Below the pieces are notes generated by a model. The model was not told the DNA's origin. It did no database searches and saw only the letters and a list, made by a program, of their open reading frames with translations. The position numbers and the translations under genes are program-made. Shown here piece by piece: positions 44,484 through 56,000 of a stretch of 64,000 nt of DNA. The stretch is from Paracamarosporium sp. OC-R06-R3 (taxonomy: Eukaryota; Ascomycota; Dothideomycetes; Pleosporales; Didymosphaeriaceae), in NCBI GenBank assembly GCA_019828545.1, contig JACVRA010000325.1, forward strand, positions 154,776-218,775, in the 5' to 3' direction. Position 1 is the stretch's first letter. Each line of letters opens with the position of its first letter.

Positions 44484-44959
44484 GCTGAGCAGGCCTAGTG
44501 GATTCAATTGGGGGGCGTTGTGGTGGTAATATAGATTTAAGAGTAATCGATCGTGGCAAATGTGGTGGGGGAGAATGAAGGTGGGGTATCTTCAAGACCA
44601 GACAGGAATGAAGGCTCTATGGAAAGGAGTGTGAGACAAGGAAGGAGTCTATTATACTGGTAGCGTCAACGTTAAGTCATAAGTGAGCAAGCGGTGCTAC
44701 TGGAGTACCAGGCTCCAAAAATCAACATCAACAGCTGACGCAGGGATGCCAACTCGTGGCGCGAATCGCTGGACGCGAAGCTCCCCCAGTTGCAGTCATC
44801 CCGCATCCGTTCTAACGCTAAACGGTACCAGACCCTTGGCGATATCGCAATCGAGCCGCGGCCGCAGAGAAAACCGCGGCGGGCCGCTGTGTCCTCTTCC
44901 ACGGTGACTCCCATTGCCTGGCCGCCTTCCTATCGCGACTTCGAATACGAGTCACAGCC
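44484..44959. other. Divergent promoter region
   Basis: 476 bases between the LOG (minus) and CLPTM1 (plus) start codons. No TATA box was recognised. Confidence 0.5.
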
Positions 44960-47090
44960 ATGCCTGAGCAACGCCGCGAGGAAGAGCAGCAGGGCGCTGC
45001 CGGCGTACGTATCCATCGGCCGCCGCCGTGGGCTTCGGTCCTCCCCGCGGCGTAACCCGTGTGCAAGAATAGCTTTGCTGACGCACAATACAGCTCGTGA
45101 GGACATTGGTCCAGAGCGTGGGCATCTTCCTCCTCATCCAGTTCGCGACGAAGCAGTTCTTCGGCCAGACGCCCGCTACCGGTGCCGCGGACCCCGCAAA
45201 GGGCGGTGCTGTCGTCCCCAACACGAAAGTCTCAATCCCAGCATTCGAGAACCGCCCGACTCAGTTCAACGATGGCGCCATCCGCAGCGTCATCCCGCAG
45301 AATGTTGCGCCCATGTGGCCTGTCGGAACCGAGGTCGACATCAACTTGTACATCTCGCCGTCCATCGCTATGCCCCCGCTCAAGCAGCTGCCCAAGGACA
45401 CGTTGTTGATTGACGAGAAGGCCTTCAAGTTTGGTGACTACAAGGAGAACAGGGTCATTGAGACTGAGTTCAAGGTGCCTGTAGCTGTTCAGCGCAACGC
45501 TACCCTCTTTGCGCATTTCTACGTTGCCCAGAGCGGCAGTGTGCTCGATCCTACGCGGCCGGACTATGACAAGACGAAAGCGTACCACATGATCCGCCCG
45601 TTGACGCAGTATCAGCCCAAGAAGAAGATCCACAAGACAAGGAATCTGCTGTCCGATCTGCCGGAAACGGTAGAGAGCGAGGAAGAGAAGAAGGCGCCCA
45701 AGGTCATTGGAAGCTATTATCATTCCAACTTCACGATCAGTCTGATTCCGGATTCGGGCGTGGTCAACTTCCCGTCGATTCATGCCGGTGTCAGGGAGTT
45801 CTATCAGCTTGATCAGACGGGTTCGCGGGATGCGACGGGCCAAAATGGATGGTACTACCCTGTTCTTTTCACGAATACGTTTTGGCAGCTGAAGAAGGAT
45901 ATGATCGAATTGAACGACACTGTAAGTCAGATTCCGCGATGTATCTTGGGCATGCACTGATAACAGATTACCAGGTCAAAACCCTTCCTCTTAACGTCAA
46001 GTTGAACAACCTTGCTAACTGGAAATTCAATCTCTATGCCTCCATGGACGCAAACATTCGCGCTAATCAAGCTGCCGCGGCAGCTGGTCAACCTGTTGCT
46101 GGCGGCGGCGACGGATCCGAGATGGAGATGTTCAAAGAGATTCTCATCGACAGCAACTCCTATCTCCTCGCTGTCACCGCCGTAGTCTCGGTCTTTCACA
46201 TGATCTTCGAGATGCTTGCTTTCAAGAACGATGTCCAGCACTGGAGGAAGAAGAAGGACAATGTCGGTACCTCCGTTCGCACCATCCTTGCAAACGTCTT
46301 CATGCAGTCGATCATCTTCCTTTACCTCATCGACAACAACGAAAACACTTCCTGGATGATCCTTTTCGGGCAAGGCATGGGCATCGCGATTGAAGCCTGG
46401 AAGATCACTAAGACCGTAAACGTACGTGTGCGTCCTGCACCAGAAGGCTCATGGCTCCCCTACACCATCGTCTTCGAAGACAAACACGTCCTCTCCGAAA
46501 CCGAAAAGAAAACCGAGGAGTACGACGAGATAGCCTTCAAGTATCTGACCTGGGTCGCCATTCCATTGTTAGCCGCATACGCAGTATACTCGCTCATCTA
46601 CGACACGCACAAGTCCTGGTACTCCTTCATCATCACCACGCTCGTCGGCTCTGTCTACGCCTACGGCTTCCTCATGATGGTGCCCAGCCTGTACATCAAC
46701 TACCGCCTCAAGTCCGTCGCCCACATGCCCGGCCGCGCCATGACATACAAGTTCCTCAACACCTTCATCGACGACCTTTTCGCCTTCACCATCAAGATGC
46801 CTACGCTGCACCGTCTTGCTACGCTGCGTGACGATGTCATCTTCTTCGTTTATCTGTACCAGACGTGGGTGTACAAGGTTGACTACTCGCGTGTCAACGA
46901 GTTCGGACAGGGTGGAGATGAGGAGGAGGTCGAGGACAAGAAGGCGAATGAGCCGCTTAAGGCACCGGCGGGCGCGGAGAGGGGTCTGAAGGCTCCGGAT
47001 CAGGAGAAGGTTGCTAAGGTTGAGGCCGAGAAAGCGAAGGCTACGGCGACGGGAAGCCAGAAGAAGGGCGAGGGGAGGAAGAGGAAGTAA
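44960..47090 (+). CDS. CLPTM1-family multi-pass membrane protein
   Basis: Exons are 44960-45004, 45094-45921 and 45975-47090, giving 662 aa. Exon 1 encodes the charged MPEQRREEEQQGAAG, followed by an N-terminal signal anchor (LVRTLVQSVGIFLLIQFATK). A large lumenal domain has conserved text such as FENRPTQFNDG, MWPVGTEVDINLYISPS, VVNFPSIHAGVREFYQLDQT and YYPVLFTNTFWQLKKDMIEL. The C-terminal half has several membrane segments (SYLLAVTAVVSVFHMIFEML, FLMMVPSLYINYRLKSVAHM) and the highly conserved FNTFIDDLFAF-like helix (FLNTFIDDLFAFTIKMPTLH). It ends in a Lys/Glu/Ala-rich cytosolic tail. CLPTM1 and CLPTM1L are ER proteins; CLPTM1L has been reported as a glucosaminyl-PI scramblase in GPI synthesis. 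That function is not proven for the fungal branch. Confidence 0.93.
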
Positions 47091-47413
47091 ACCTCTGTCG
47101 TATGCTGTACTGTTTTGGATATGGCATTCGCTAGTTGTGTAGATGATGAGAAGTGGTAGATAAAAATGCATGACATAATGCCATTGTAGCAGGGACTTCA
47201 CCGCTAATATCTCGGCCTCGTCTGTCGATCGTGGATGTATTAGTCTCTAGCTGTACACATAACGATGATCACCACCAACAACCTGACCATCCCATCACCC
47301 TCCAAGCAGCCCGCACATATATAAACCTCCTCAACCTCCCACGGCTTCTACTTTCCTTTCCTCACACTACCCCATTGAGGTCTACCTCACTAAAACAATC
47401 CAAATGCTCGAAA

Positions 47414-48710
47414 ATGGCTTGTTCCCGGTGCCTCCAAAACGGCTGGGCAACTACATGGAATGCTGCCCTCCTAGCCCGTCTAAAACCAACGACCATAGTA
47501 TTGATGTGGTAGTCTCCTGGCCTGACCAAAATCGAATTCCTCAGGGGACATGTGGTGCCCTCCTGGCTTGTCGAAGAAAAGAACAAAGACGATTATGTGG
47601 TGTCCGCCGCTCTCGCTCTCAAAACCAACACAACATGTGCTGATGGCGTGTCTTCTGCTCTTTCCTTATGTCTGCTCCATGAAAAAATGTCGTCTACGGA
47701 CACATGGAGGAGGGAAGGAGAAAGGACGCCGAACGGCCATACATGTTGCCAAAAGACGGACTCAATCGAGATATGATCCGTTTGTGTGCTGTCTAAAATC
47801 CCAACTGAAAAATTGATGGCGTCTTCTGTTTTCCGCCTGCCTATCCATCAGAAACGTAATCGCACAGGTGTATGGAGGTGGGAGAGCGTGGTTTCAACAG
47901 TCCAGGTGCTGCCTGCATGTGGCAGGAAAACACTACCTCCCAGTCACATCTGCTGGTGCGGTCTCCAAATTCTTGATAGAATATCGCTATGGTGTGTCTT
48001 GCTCTCCGCCTGCCTATCCCTTCACCAAAAGTCTTCGCCGCGTAAACACATGGAGACGTAGGGAACCTGGTTTGCATGGCTTAGACTCCTGCTGCATGTC
48101 GCAAGAAAGTCTGCTTCGCAGTCAGAGCTGTTGGATCTGTCTCCAAAAATACTACTACACACCTACACTATGTCTTGCTCTCGGTCTGCCTTTCCATTCC
48201 TTTCTTCAAAGCATACAAAGCAATGCTACATGGAGGGGTAGTGGAAGGGCGTGCTCTAGAAAGAAGTGTCGATACTACCATGCCGCGAGAAAGACCGATT
48301 CGAGACATGATCTATGGGTGCACTATGTTTCCAAAACACTACTAAATCCATCTATGGCGTGTTTCGCACTCCGTCTTCCGTTTGTTCAAAAGGATATTTA
48401 TCGCGAATGTATGGAGACGGAGAGAACGAGATTCTAAAAGGACCAGCGTAGTCACTTATGTGTCGCCAGAAAAGCACGCGGAAAATATTTTTTTGGTGTG
48501 CTTTTAAAAATGCAACTAAGTTTAACCATGGCGTGTTCTATTCTCCGTCTTCCTGCTCTGGAGAATATTTTATACCAAAGAAAAACGCTGGAGGCGGAGA
48601 GAGCTAGGTTTAAAAGGACCATTCCAATGTCCATATGTCACTAAAAAAGGCTTCCTTACAACCACATCTCGGTGTGCTCTCCAAAACGCCAGAATATGGA
48701 GATATGTTGT
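47414..48710 (+). repeat. Diverged tandem-repeat array, short units passing into about 175-bp units
   Basis: Units begin with an ATGTGG/ATGGCG-type sequence. The first six start at 47414, 47455, 47504, 47550, 47595 and 47643 (spacing 41-49 bp). Three of these stay in one frame and encode two MWCPP-starting peptides, then MACLL. Longer units then start at 47643, 47816, 47989, 48170, 48354, 48528 and 48696 (spacing 168-184 bp). Shared long-unit landmarks are a GCGTGTCTTGCTCTCCG-like head, an ACATGGAGACGNAG block about 65 bp in, a CATGTCGCAAGAAAG block, and a TCTGTCTCCAAAAATAC block near the end. Four landmarks at about 44-bp spacing suggest a long unit is a four-fold multimer of the short unit. 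Copies differ by many substitutions and small indels. I do not recognise the family. It could be an old minisatellite or a decayed repeat-protein gene. Confidence 0.65.
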
Positions 48711-49683
48711 TTATCTACCTATCTGGGTGGTCGCTGTACAAACCTTGCAGAAAACAGACTATATGGATCTGTCTGTTCCTTAGATCAAAGAAGATCGAAA
48801 TACAGGTTCTACTGGGACGATGGGTTTTGAAAGTTAAAGCTTGTAGTTGTTTTGTGGTGGAAAAGAAGGCAGGATTACCGGTGTCGCATCCTAACACTTC
48901 TACATTGTTGACCTCGAGGTGGCTCGTCAAGTATGGAAAGTTGCGCACCCATTCGAGGTGCTGATACAAAATCTCAGAAGTATACCGGCGGGGAGAGAAG
49001 CAGACACACCATTGGAAACAAGAGAAGATTTCCTTCAAGCCCTCGAATACAAGATGAACCTCCACCAACCACTGCACAGCCATAAGGAAAAGTCAGCGTG
49101 GACCGCAGATCAGATAATTTCTCTGAACAAAATTTGCACCATGAAACTCAAAGTAGAGATTGAATAAAGGATGTGAGATATGGCTCCTGTGCGACGAAAA
49201 TGAGAGTATGATTCGTGTAGTAAAATTGACATCTACAATTTTTGAGATACTGCATGGTTCAGGGCATTCGGATAAACATAACTTATATAATCCACTGAGG
49301 AGTCGTATGCTGTGGAAAACTTGGAACCTTGCGCTGGTTCCTTTCTGAGCGTCTGCCTATCATTTTTCCAAAGGAAAAAAAACAGAGCACGCAATGGAAA
49401 TGTGCTTTCTGCTTAGGACTGAAACACGTCTCAATGCCCAATGACATGGCAAGATGAGAGTTAGGACCCCCGGGGAAACGGAGATGATAATTATCAGGAC
49501 GAGTTCATTGCGTTTACCTTGATTTAAGAAGAAACGTTCACATCATATTGTACACGTTAGAAATTTAGCATGATAAGCAACCTGCCGTATTTGAAAAATA
49601 TAGACGAAAGATGCGTGATCTAATTGAAGATATCATGACATGCGCTTCCCTTGATCAAGATAGCCAAGAACTACAACAGAACC
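48711..49683. other. Region after the array with two overlapping unexplained short frames
   Basis: Two open frames overlap on opposite strands. A minus-strand ATG frame at 48715-49083 (122 codons) includes EILYQHLEWVRNFPYLTSHL. A plus-strand frame ending at 49167 includes READTPLETREDFLQALEYK and SAWTADQIISLNKICTMKLK. Both look more protein-like than random, but only one could be a true gene and neither resembles a family I know. The remaining bases to 49683 are AT-rich and presumably include the 3' UTR of the pectin methylesterase gene. Confidence 0.35.
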
Positions 49684-50780
49684 CTAATATGTCTTGTCGT
49701 ACCAGTCTGTTCCTGAGTTGGGCCAAATCTGCGCCTTACTAACCGCAGCGCTTGATGCTGATAAGTACTTTCTGCTAGAAGTGCTAGCACCATCGCCCGA
49801 ATTGTTGTATTCATAATACAACCTATCATTGTCAGCGACGACGACATTCAATTATAAAGGTCTGGAAACTTACGGTGTTGCTCCATCAGCCATCTCCGTC
49901 CAACCCTTAGCATTGACAACATTGGTCAAGACACTGTTCTGGTACATGACTCGAGAGAGGACACGCCATGGGCGACCAAGATATACAGCAGCCTTTACGC
50001 TGGCACCGGATGCAGCGGTAATTGTACTATGGTCGAAAACATACCATGCCGGGTCGCTGCTCGTCTCTCGTGAAGTCGCCGTGATCGCCCCACCACCGTT
50101 GCTGGCTACAGTGCACTCTCCGAACCAGGCACTTGCATCGCCAAAAATGTAGTCCACGGCTCCCTCCATGTAGCAGTTGGAGTAGTACTGATCACCGGCC
50201 TTAGCGTAGAGAGTGTCTTGGTAGCCTTTGAAGGAGACACCGTAATAGCCTTGTTTCGAGCCATTTGCGACGAGAGCAACAGCTTGTGCACCTTTTCCAT
50301 AGGTGTTCTCAACATTGATGTTGTAGAGAGCAAAGGAAGAGGATTTGACATTGATTGTGGCTGAAGCATCGAGAGAACCAGCATCTGGAGATGAGAGTTT
50401 GTGAGTTATGGTGACGGTGTTGGACTTGTAGGAGCCGATACTTCCCAGTGTCAGTACTATGATGCAATAACATTTGGCGAAGGGATATCGTCTTACTCGG
50501 TTGTATAGCCATAGATGGTGAGTGGGCCTTTGTACTGAATTACGACTTGCTCAGTATATGTGCCACTGTAGATGAAGATGCATGCTGAAGCTGTCGAAGA
50601 TGTTCCTAGAGCAGTAATGGCAGCACTCAGGGTTGAGTATTCGCCAGACTGCGTTCCAGATCCTCGTACAACTTTGCATCCACTCGGAGGACTTGTGCGA
50701 CCGGCACGTTTTGCAATAGGAGATGCTGAAGCGGCACTTAAACTGGCCACTAGAATGGCAAGAAGACATGGGATCTTCAT
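49684..50780 (-). CDS. Secreted pectin methylesterase (CE8)
   Basis: Exons are 50780-50497, 50440-49874 and 49822-49684, giving 329 aa. A signal peptide (MKIPCLLAILVASLSAASAS) and a KR site precede the parallel beta-helix domain. All CE8 signatures are present: GTYTEQVVIQYKGPLTIYGY, the YQDTLYA segment with the oxyanion Gln, VDYIFGDASAWF with a catalytic Asp, and LGRPW with the conserved Arg. The end IWPNSGTDWYDKTY is typical of fungal members. It removes methyl esters from homogalacturonan, which exposes the polymer to polygalacturonases and lyases. It is transcribed away from a GH28 gene 564 bp upstream. The two introns (56 and 51 nt) were fixed by phase. The ATG choice rests on the signal peptide. 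Confidence 0.93.
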
Positions 50781-51344
50781 TTTGATTTCGAAACTCACGA
50801 CAATCTTGACCGTACAAAATGTGCACTTGATGTTGGTCAAGGCTTCTTTATTGGTACCCGATCATTCACTGGAAATGTGTTTTGTTAGCCACTCTGGAGT
50901 ACGTAACCCGAGCTGGGAAAAATCTCTCCGTAGTATACCATCGGGAAATTTTAGTTCCATCTGGAATGTGCACATGGACTGGGAAGAGCCAATATGGGGT
51001 TAGTAGAGGAATAACGCGGATCAGAAACGCTTGTTTTTACCTCCAACGGACCCTGAAAGCGCGTTGCTATGTTTACCAATCGCCTTTATTTCCCCAAATC
51101 AACGGGTTTGAAACATTTAAGTGCCTAAATGCAACAGCTTAAATTTGCAAGATCCCAGCAAAGGCCGTCAATCCCTGTCTGGGGCCCCAGATACCGCCGA
51201 CCGTGTCGATCAAGCAATTCCACCAGTAATCGAGCCCCACTCTAATGTGCAGTCCGCGGAATCCATCCTGCGTAACAATGCTCTCGCAATTGTATAAAAA
51301 CACCAATTTTTTTGATGATTACTTCTCCGATATAATCAACTGAC
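50781..51344. promoter_or_regulatory. Shared divergent promoter of the pectin methylesterase and GH28 genes
   Basis: 564 bases between the two start codons. A TATAAAA at 51293-51299 lies 46 bases before the GH28 ATG. A perfect 12-bp palindrome at 51179-51190 gives two opposed CTGGGG sites, and GTGGGG occurs on the minus strand at 51235-51240. All three fit the CreA consensus SYGGRG for glucose repression. A GGCTAA on the minus strand at 50885-50890 fits an XlnR-type core. The motifs are seen directly; factor binding is inference. Confidence 0.5.
51293..51299 (+). promoter_or_regulatory. TATA box of the GH28 gene
   Basis: TATAAAA, 46 bases before the GH28 start codon at 51345, in the right orientation. 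The spacing implies a very short 5' leader. Confidence 0.5.
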
Positions 51345-52651
51345 ATGATGCTCAACGCTGTTTGTTTGTTCAGCTTCTTTTCAAATGTGGCGCTTGCCGC
51401 TACCGTCCCAGCCAACACACTTTACTCTCGAAGCATAGACAGTATAACCAAGCGCGCAACTTGCACACCCACTTCCGCAGGAAGTGCAAGCACCGACGAT
51501 GTCCCTGCCATCGAAGCAGCCTTCAAGTCCTGCGGCGCCGGCGGCACCATAATCATACCTAGTGGCAAAACTTATATGGTGCGCAGCACTCTTGACTTCA
51601 CCGGTTGCTCCAATTGCGATTTTCAAGTTGAAGGTACCTTGAAAGCTTCAGACGACACATCTTTCTGGAATGGTGTGGGTGCAATTATCTCCGTGAGCGG
51701 CATCACTGGCGCGAAGATCCGCAGTGTGACTGGAACTGGAGTCATCGATGGCAACGGACAGGCGAGTTACGATAAGTTCGCCAGCGACTCGAGCTACAAG
51801 CGCCCGAAATTGTTGAACATTAGCGGAAAGTCAGCGAACATTGCAGTGAGCAACTTGCGATTCAAGAACCCACCTTGTAAGTCATACTGAATAGCGCATG
51901 GTTTTACAATTGAACTGCATATGCTAATTCGTATACTCTAGCCTTCTTCATCACCAACAACGGTGACAGCTCGCATGTTTCATACGAATCACTCTACCTC
52001 ACATCTGAATCAAAGTCCAGTAACCCAGCTAAGAACACTGATGGCATCGATGTCGGCCCCGCGACATATACCACCCTTAAAAACATCACTATTTCTAACC
52101 AGGACGATTGCGTAGCTTTCAAGCCTGGTGCAGATTACGTCACTGTTGACACGATTCACTGCAAAGGCTCCCACGGCCTCTCCGTCGGCTCGCTGGGCGG
52201 TAGTGCTGGGAAAACCGAAACAGTTTCCAACGTTTACGTGACTAATGCGATCATGGAAGGCGCAACTAAGGCCGTGGGTATCAAGGTATACCCAGGAGGT
52301 TCCAGCCACGGCAGCTCCGTTGTCAAGAATGTCACCTACGACGGCGTGACGGTGACCTCAAGCGACTACGCCGCCCAAATCCAGTCGTGCTACAACGAAG
52401 ATGCCTCATACTGTTCGTCCAACCCTTCCACCGCGCAGATCACGGACGTCTACTTCAAGAACTTCAAGGGTACCACAAGTTCCAAGTACTCACCTACGAT
52501 TGCAAACATCAACTGTCCAGCGGGTGGAACGTGCAATGTGTACTTCTCGGGCTGGTCTGTGAAGGCGGCAAGCGGCACGGCTAAGTATTTGTGCGCGAAC
52601 ATTGATAACTCGAACCCTGGGATCACATGCAGTTCTGGGGCTTCAGGTTGA
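51345..52651 (+). CDS. Secreted GH28 pectinase, probably exo-acting
   Basis: Exons are 51345-51876 and 51942-52651, giving 413 aa. The start has two consecutive ATGs; a signal peptide (MMLNAVCLFSFFSNVALAAT) and a KR processing site follow. The right-handed beta-helix carries the GH28 catalytic set: NTDGID, QDDC, GSHGLSVGS and a C-terminal GIKVYPGG. The Arg of the classical RIK motif is Gly, and the Gly-Ser-His-Gly form with GSLGG and KVYPGG is more like exopolygalacturonase or xylogalacturonan hydrolase branches than endo-PG. These enzymes hydrolyse alpha-1,4-galacturonosyl bonds with inversion. The substrate subtype cannot be settled by eye. The C-terminal region has many Cys residues (CPAGGTCNVYF, CSSGASG). 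Confidence 0.92.
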
Positions 52652-53080
52652 AAGCTGAGTGAGCACGAAAAATTTGCAATTTTTTGTCCGTTTCTATTGT
52701 GTGTATATTTGCCTCGCTGTACATATTGATACTATCTCAATCGTGACTGAACATATTTACTCAACAACATCCACCTGTCCACAGGTGGATGGTATGAGCT
52801 TTGTTCTTCAAGTCGTCATAGAGACCATGAGCACAACCCACGGCTTTGCCACATGATTTTATCGACTCACCACATATGTTAAGAATTTCATTCGAAGTGT
52901 GCGTACGGCTATCAATGATCCGTAAGATAGTCTTCACGGCGCCTGTGGAGTCGAGTTTCATCTGTTCTTTCTCTCTTAGTCACGCAAAAACAGCGTTTAC
53001 ATAACACAAAACATTCAATTCAGACCTGAAGGCGTTTTCTCATCTCACATATATACAAAGTACACAGCGGTCCACAAACC
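52652..53080. other. Intergenic region with a strong inverted repeat
   Basis: 429 bases between the 3' ends of the GH28 gene and laa1. The notable element is the inverted repeat described separately. Otherwise no gene is seen. Confidence 0.55.
52768..52791. repeat. Perfect 11-bp inverted repeat with 2-base spacer
   Basis: Arms 52768-52778 and 52781-52791 are exact reverse complements (core CCACCTGT / ACAGGTGG) around a CC spacer. It lies 117 bases after the GH28 stop codon. In RNA it could form a tight stem only if the loop opens; in DNA it could be a dimeric protein site, since it contains two CACCTG-type cores. The function is unknown. Confidence 0.6.
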
Positions 53081-56000
53081 CTATCCAAAGTTCATCTTCA
53101 GCGCAATACTCGGTTCCCCGCTCTCTTCTCTCTCTACCCTCTTCTGCCCTTGCCCACTCTTCAACACAGACTGCAAGAAGTCCTTTTCTTCAGCGCTTAG
53201 CCCACCCACGACTTCTCTGAAAGCCCCTTGGTCCGCACCCGCAAGCTCAAGTAGTCTACCCGATGTCTCTGTACTCGCGTTTGGCTCTTTCCTTACTCTC
53301 GCTAACAACGCTGGGACTATCATCTTTGCGGCGACCAGTCGCTGGTTCGGAGATGACAGTGTAGCTATGAATGCGACGAGCGTTTGTGCGAGCGTAGACC
53401 TCGACTCATCTAGCCCTTCGACGTCAGACGGGTTTGCCAGGAAGGTGAGGACCTGTGGAAGGATTTGTGCCGCGATAGACATCTCGACAGGCGTCTTCTT
53501 TGGCAACAGTAGTAAGGAGCGACAACACCCTGCCGCAACTTTACTTGTCATCCTATTACCTAGACAATCGAACAATTCTTCAATGAACCGCTTGATCAAC
53601 GGATCATCAGGGGTGAACGCCGAAGCCGCCGAGCTCAATAATATGGTTGTGGTAAGTATTGTATTTTTCTCGCAAGCAAGCGCAGCGTCAAAGTCACGAT
53701 TCTGAGCGCGCCTGAGGGTCTGTAGGAAGCGTACAGAGGTGGCGCGGAGTTGTGTGCTGGTATCCGAGCCCGGATCCGCAACTTGTGATATGCTCGTGAC
53801 GAAGCGTTTGAAGATGGGTAGAGCTTGCGGAATCACTGCTGCTTGGCAGGAGCCGGTACCGAGTATAGTGGCAAAGATGTGGAGAATGCAGGCGTGAAGG
53901 TCTGTTTTGATGATGGAAGGGAAAACGCGAGCTGCATCGACGAGAGCAGAAAGGGCGGTAGTAAGAAGGGCGACGGCTTCTTCGTTGAGTTCATGGCGTA
54001 CTTTGGAAGTCATTAGCGGGAAAAGCGGGATGGGTAGTCAAGGGAAGCATACCACCGCTCTTGCCATCGTCGAGACTGGGTACGAGGCCGGTCAAGACAA
54101 GGACCATAATCCGGGTCAGTTCAAAAAGCTGCTCGATGTCGTCGGATAGATTCTCATCACCATCGGAGGTACTAGTGATGGGTTAGCATGTTCCAACGTA
54201 GATAGTGTAAAACACGTACCCGTGAGCTCGCTTCGCTGATGGGTGGCCCAAACAAAGATTCCTCGCTATTTCGACAATCACGGTTTGGACTTGCAGTCCT
54301 TCCGTGAGGACAAGGCGGTCAAGCATGTCCATCGTCTCCGAGAATACTACTTCTTGGTATATTGCATGACCAGAGACTGATGGTCGAAGAATCTTCTTCA
54401 GCGCCTGCAGGATTTCTAGAATCTGCTCTTTAGACGCTTGGAGGTCCCCTGGGCGGCCTGCAAGTGCCTCGAATGCTAAACCAAAAAGTACGAAGAAGAA
54501 AGCCACAGGTTCGTCGCGGTAGTTGATATGATCCGGATTCCTGTTTGGTGTTGACGACTGCTCAGAAAATTCGGTCTTGCCATCCAACGCATCAAACACG
54601 AACTCGCTGTCTTCGTCGATCAAACTGGCGATTGCATCGACGAGGTTAAGCCATGCTTCTTGGTAGAACTAAAAAATATTAGAATAGATACCCTAAATTT
54701 GCTAAGTTCCTTACCTTTAGTAGCGTTTCTCTGTTCAAAGCAGCATAGATTGTATCCAAACTACCAGACAGCGACGCAGAACCCATTGAGGATATGTCTG
54801 GTTCGAATCTCAGACGAGCATATTCCCGGAGTGAGGCGAGCCAAAGTGGGGTAAGGCGAGCAATGTGAGGTTTGAGAACGTCGACGAGATACTTTTGCTC
54901 CGCACTGGCAATCTGGAGTTCCGCCCATGCCGAGAACACCGACATTTTGACCATGACTGCTGCATTGGAACTGAGGCCTTTCAGATCACCGATAGCGGCA
55001 GCTTCCGTTTCACCTACAGGAACATTAGAAGCTTCACTTAGCCAATAAAACGATACACCTACTGGAAAAGTTCTCAAGTGCAGAAACAAGAAGCTTCAGG
55101 ATACGTCCCATACGATCGACATCCGTCACGATACCAATAGCGATGAATGTCGCGCACACATTGACAGCCTCTGCTGCCAGCTCAGGCGATGAGTCTGCAG
55201 CAAAAGCAGGTGTCAGGGCAGATCCGATCTGTGCCTGGTACTGTTCGAGCAGGGTTACTTCTGGGAAGTCAGGATCTGGCGTTTTGCCAAATAGCTATAC
55301 AACCTTTGTCAGCCTTTTTATGCAGACCAATAGTAGCCAACATACCTTGAGGACTTGGTCGATGATCTTCAAACCACGTATCCGCAACTGCACAACGCCA
55401 GCAGTAGATGCCGAGAATGCAATGCGAACGACATCCGCTATCCGCTTTTGCAGTGCTAGCACGCAAGGTGCTTCTTCTCGGAACGCCGCCTCCTTGCTTA
55501 CCATCGCCAAAAGCTCGCTCAAGCAGTCCATGCCGAAAGTGCGGACCTGCCACTTTAGTAGTTCCTGGCTAGTCTGAGTAGCCGTTCCATCTTCACCTGA
55601 AGCATTAGATGCGGCAGCAAATCCAGCAACTTCTTCGTCTTGTAAGTCGGTCTGGCCGCCTTTAGGCTTCGTGTCTACCTTTTCTTCGACCTCAGCTACT
55701 TTTTTAGTCTTAGTCAGCACAGAATGGCATCTCTGAACCCAGGTAGCCGTGTCCGTAAGTCCAGTCTGGTGTAGCCAGTTACGAATGATGTTTCGTACGA
55801 CCTCGTGCTCGGGCTGTCTGTCGAGGACATGCCAGAGCTGGTCCTCAAGCCCTGGATCGCCTGATCGTATGACCTCTTCCGTGTCTCTTCGCATTAAGTT
55901 ATGCAGACCATCAACAGCCATGTCGCTAATCTGGGTAGCATTGCTCTCAATTGCCTGCTGCAGCGTTTTGATGTATACAGAAAACTCAATATGACCTGGT

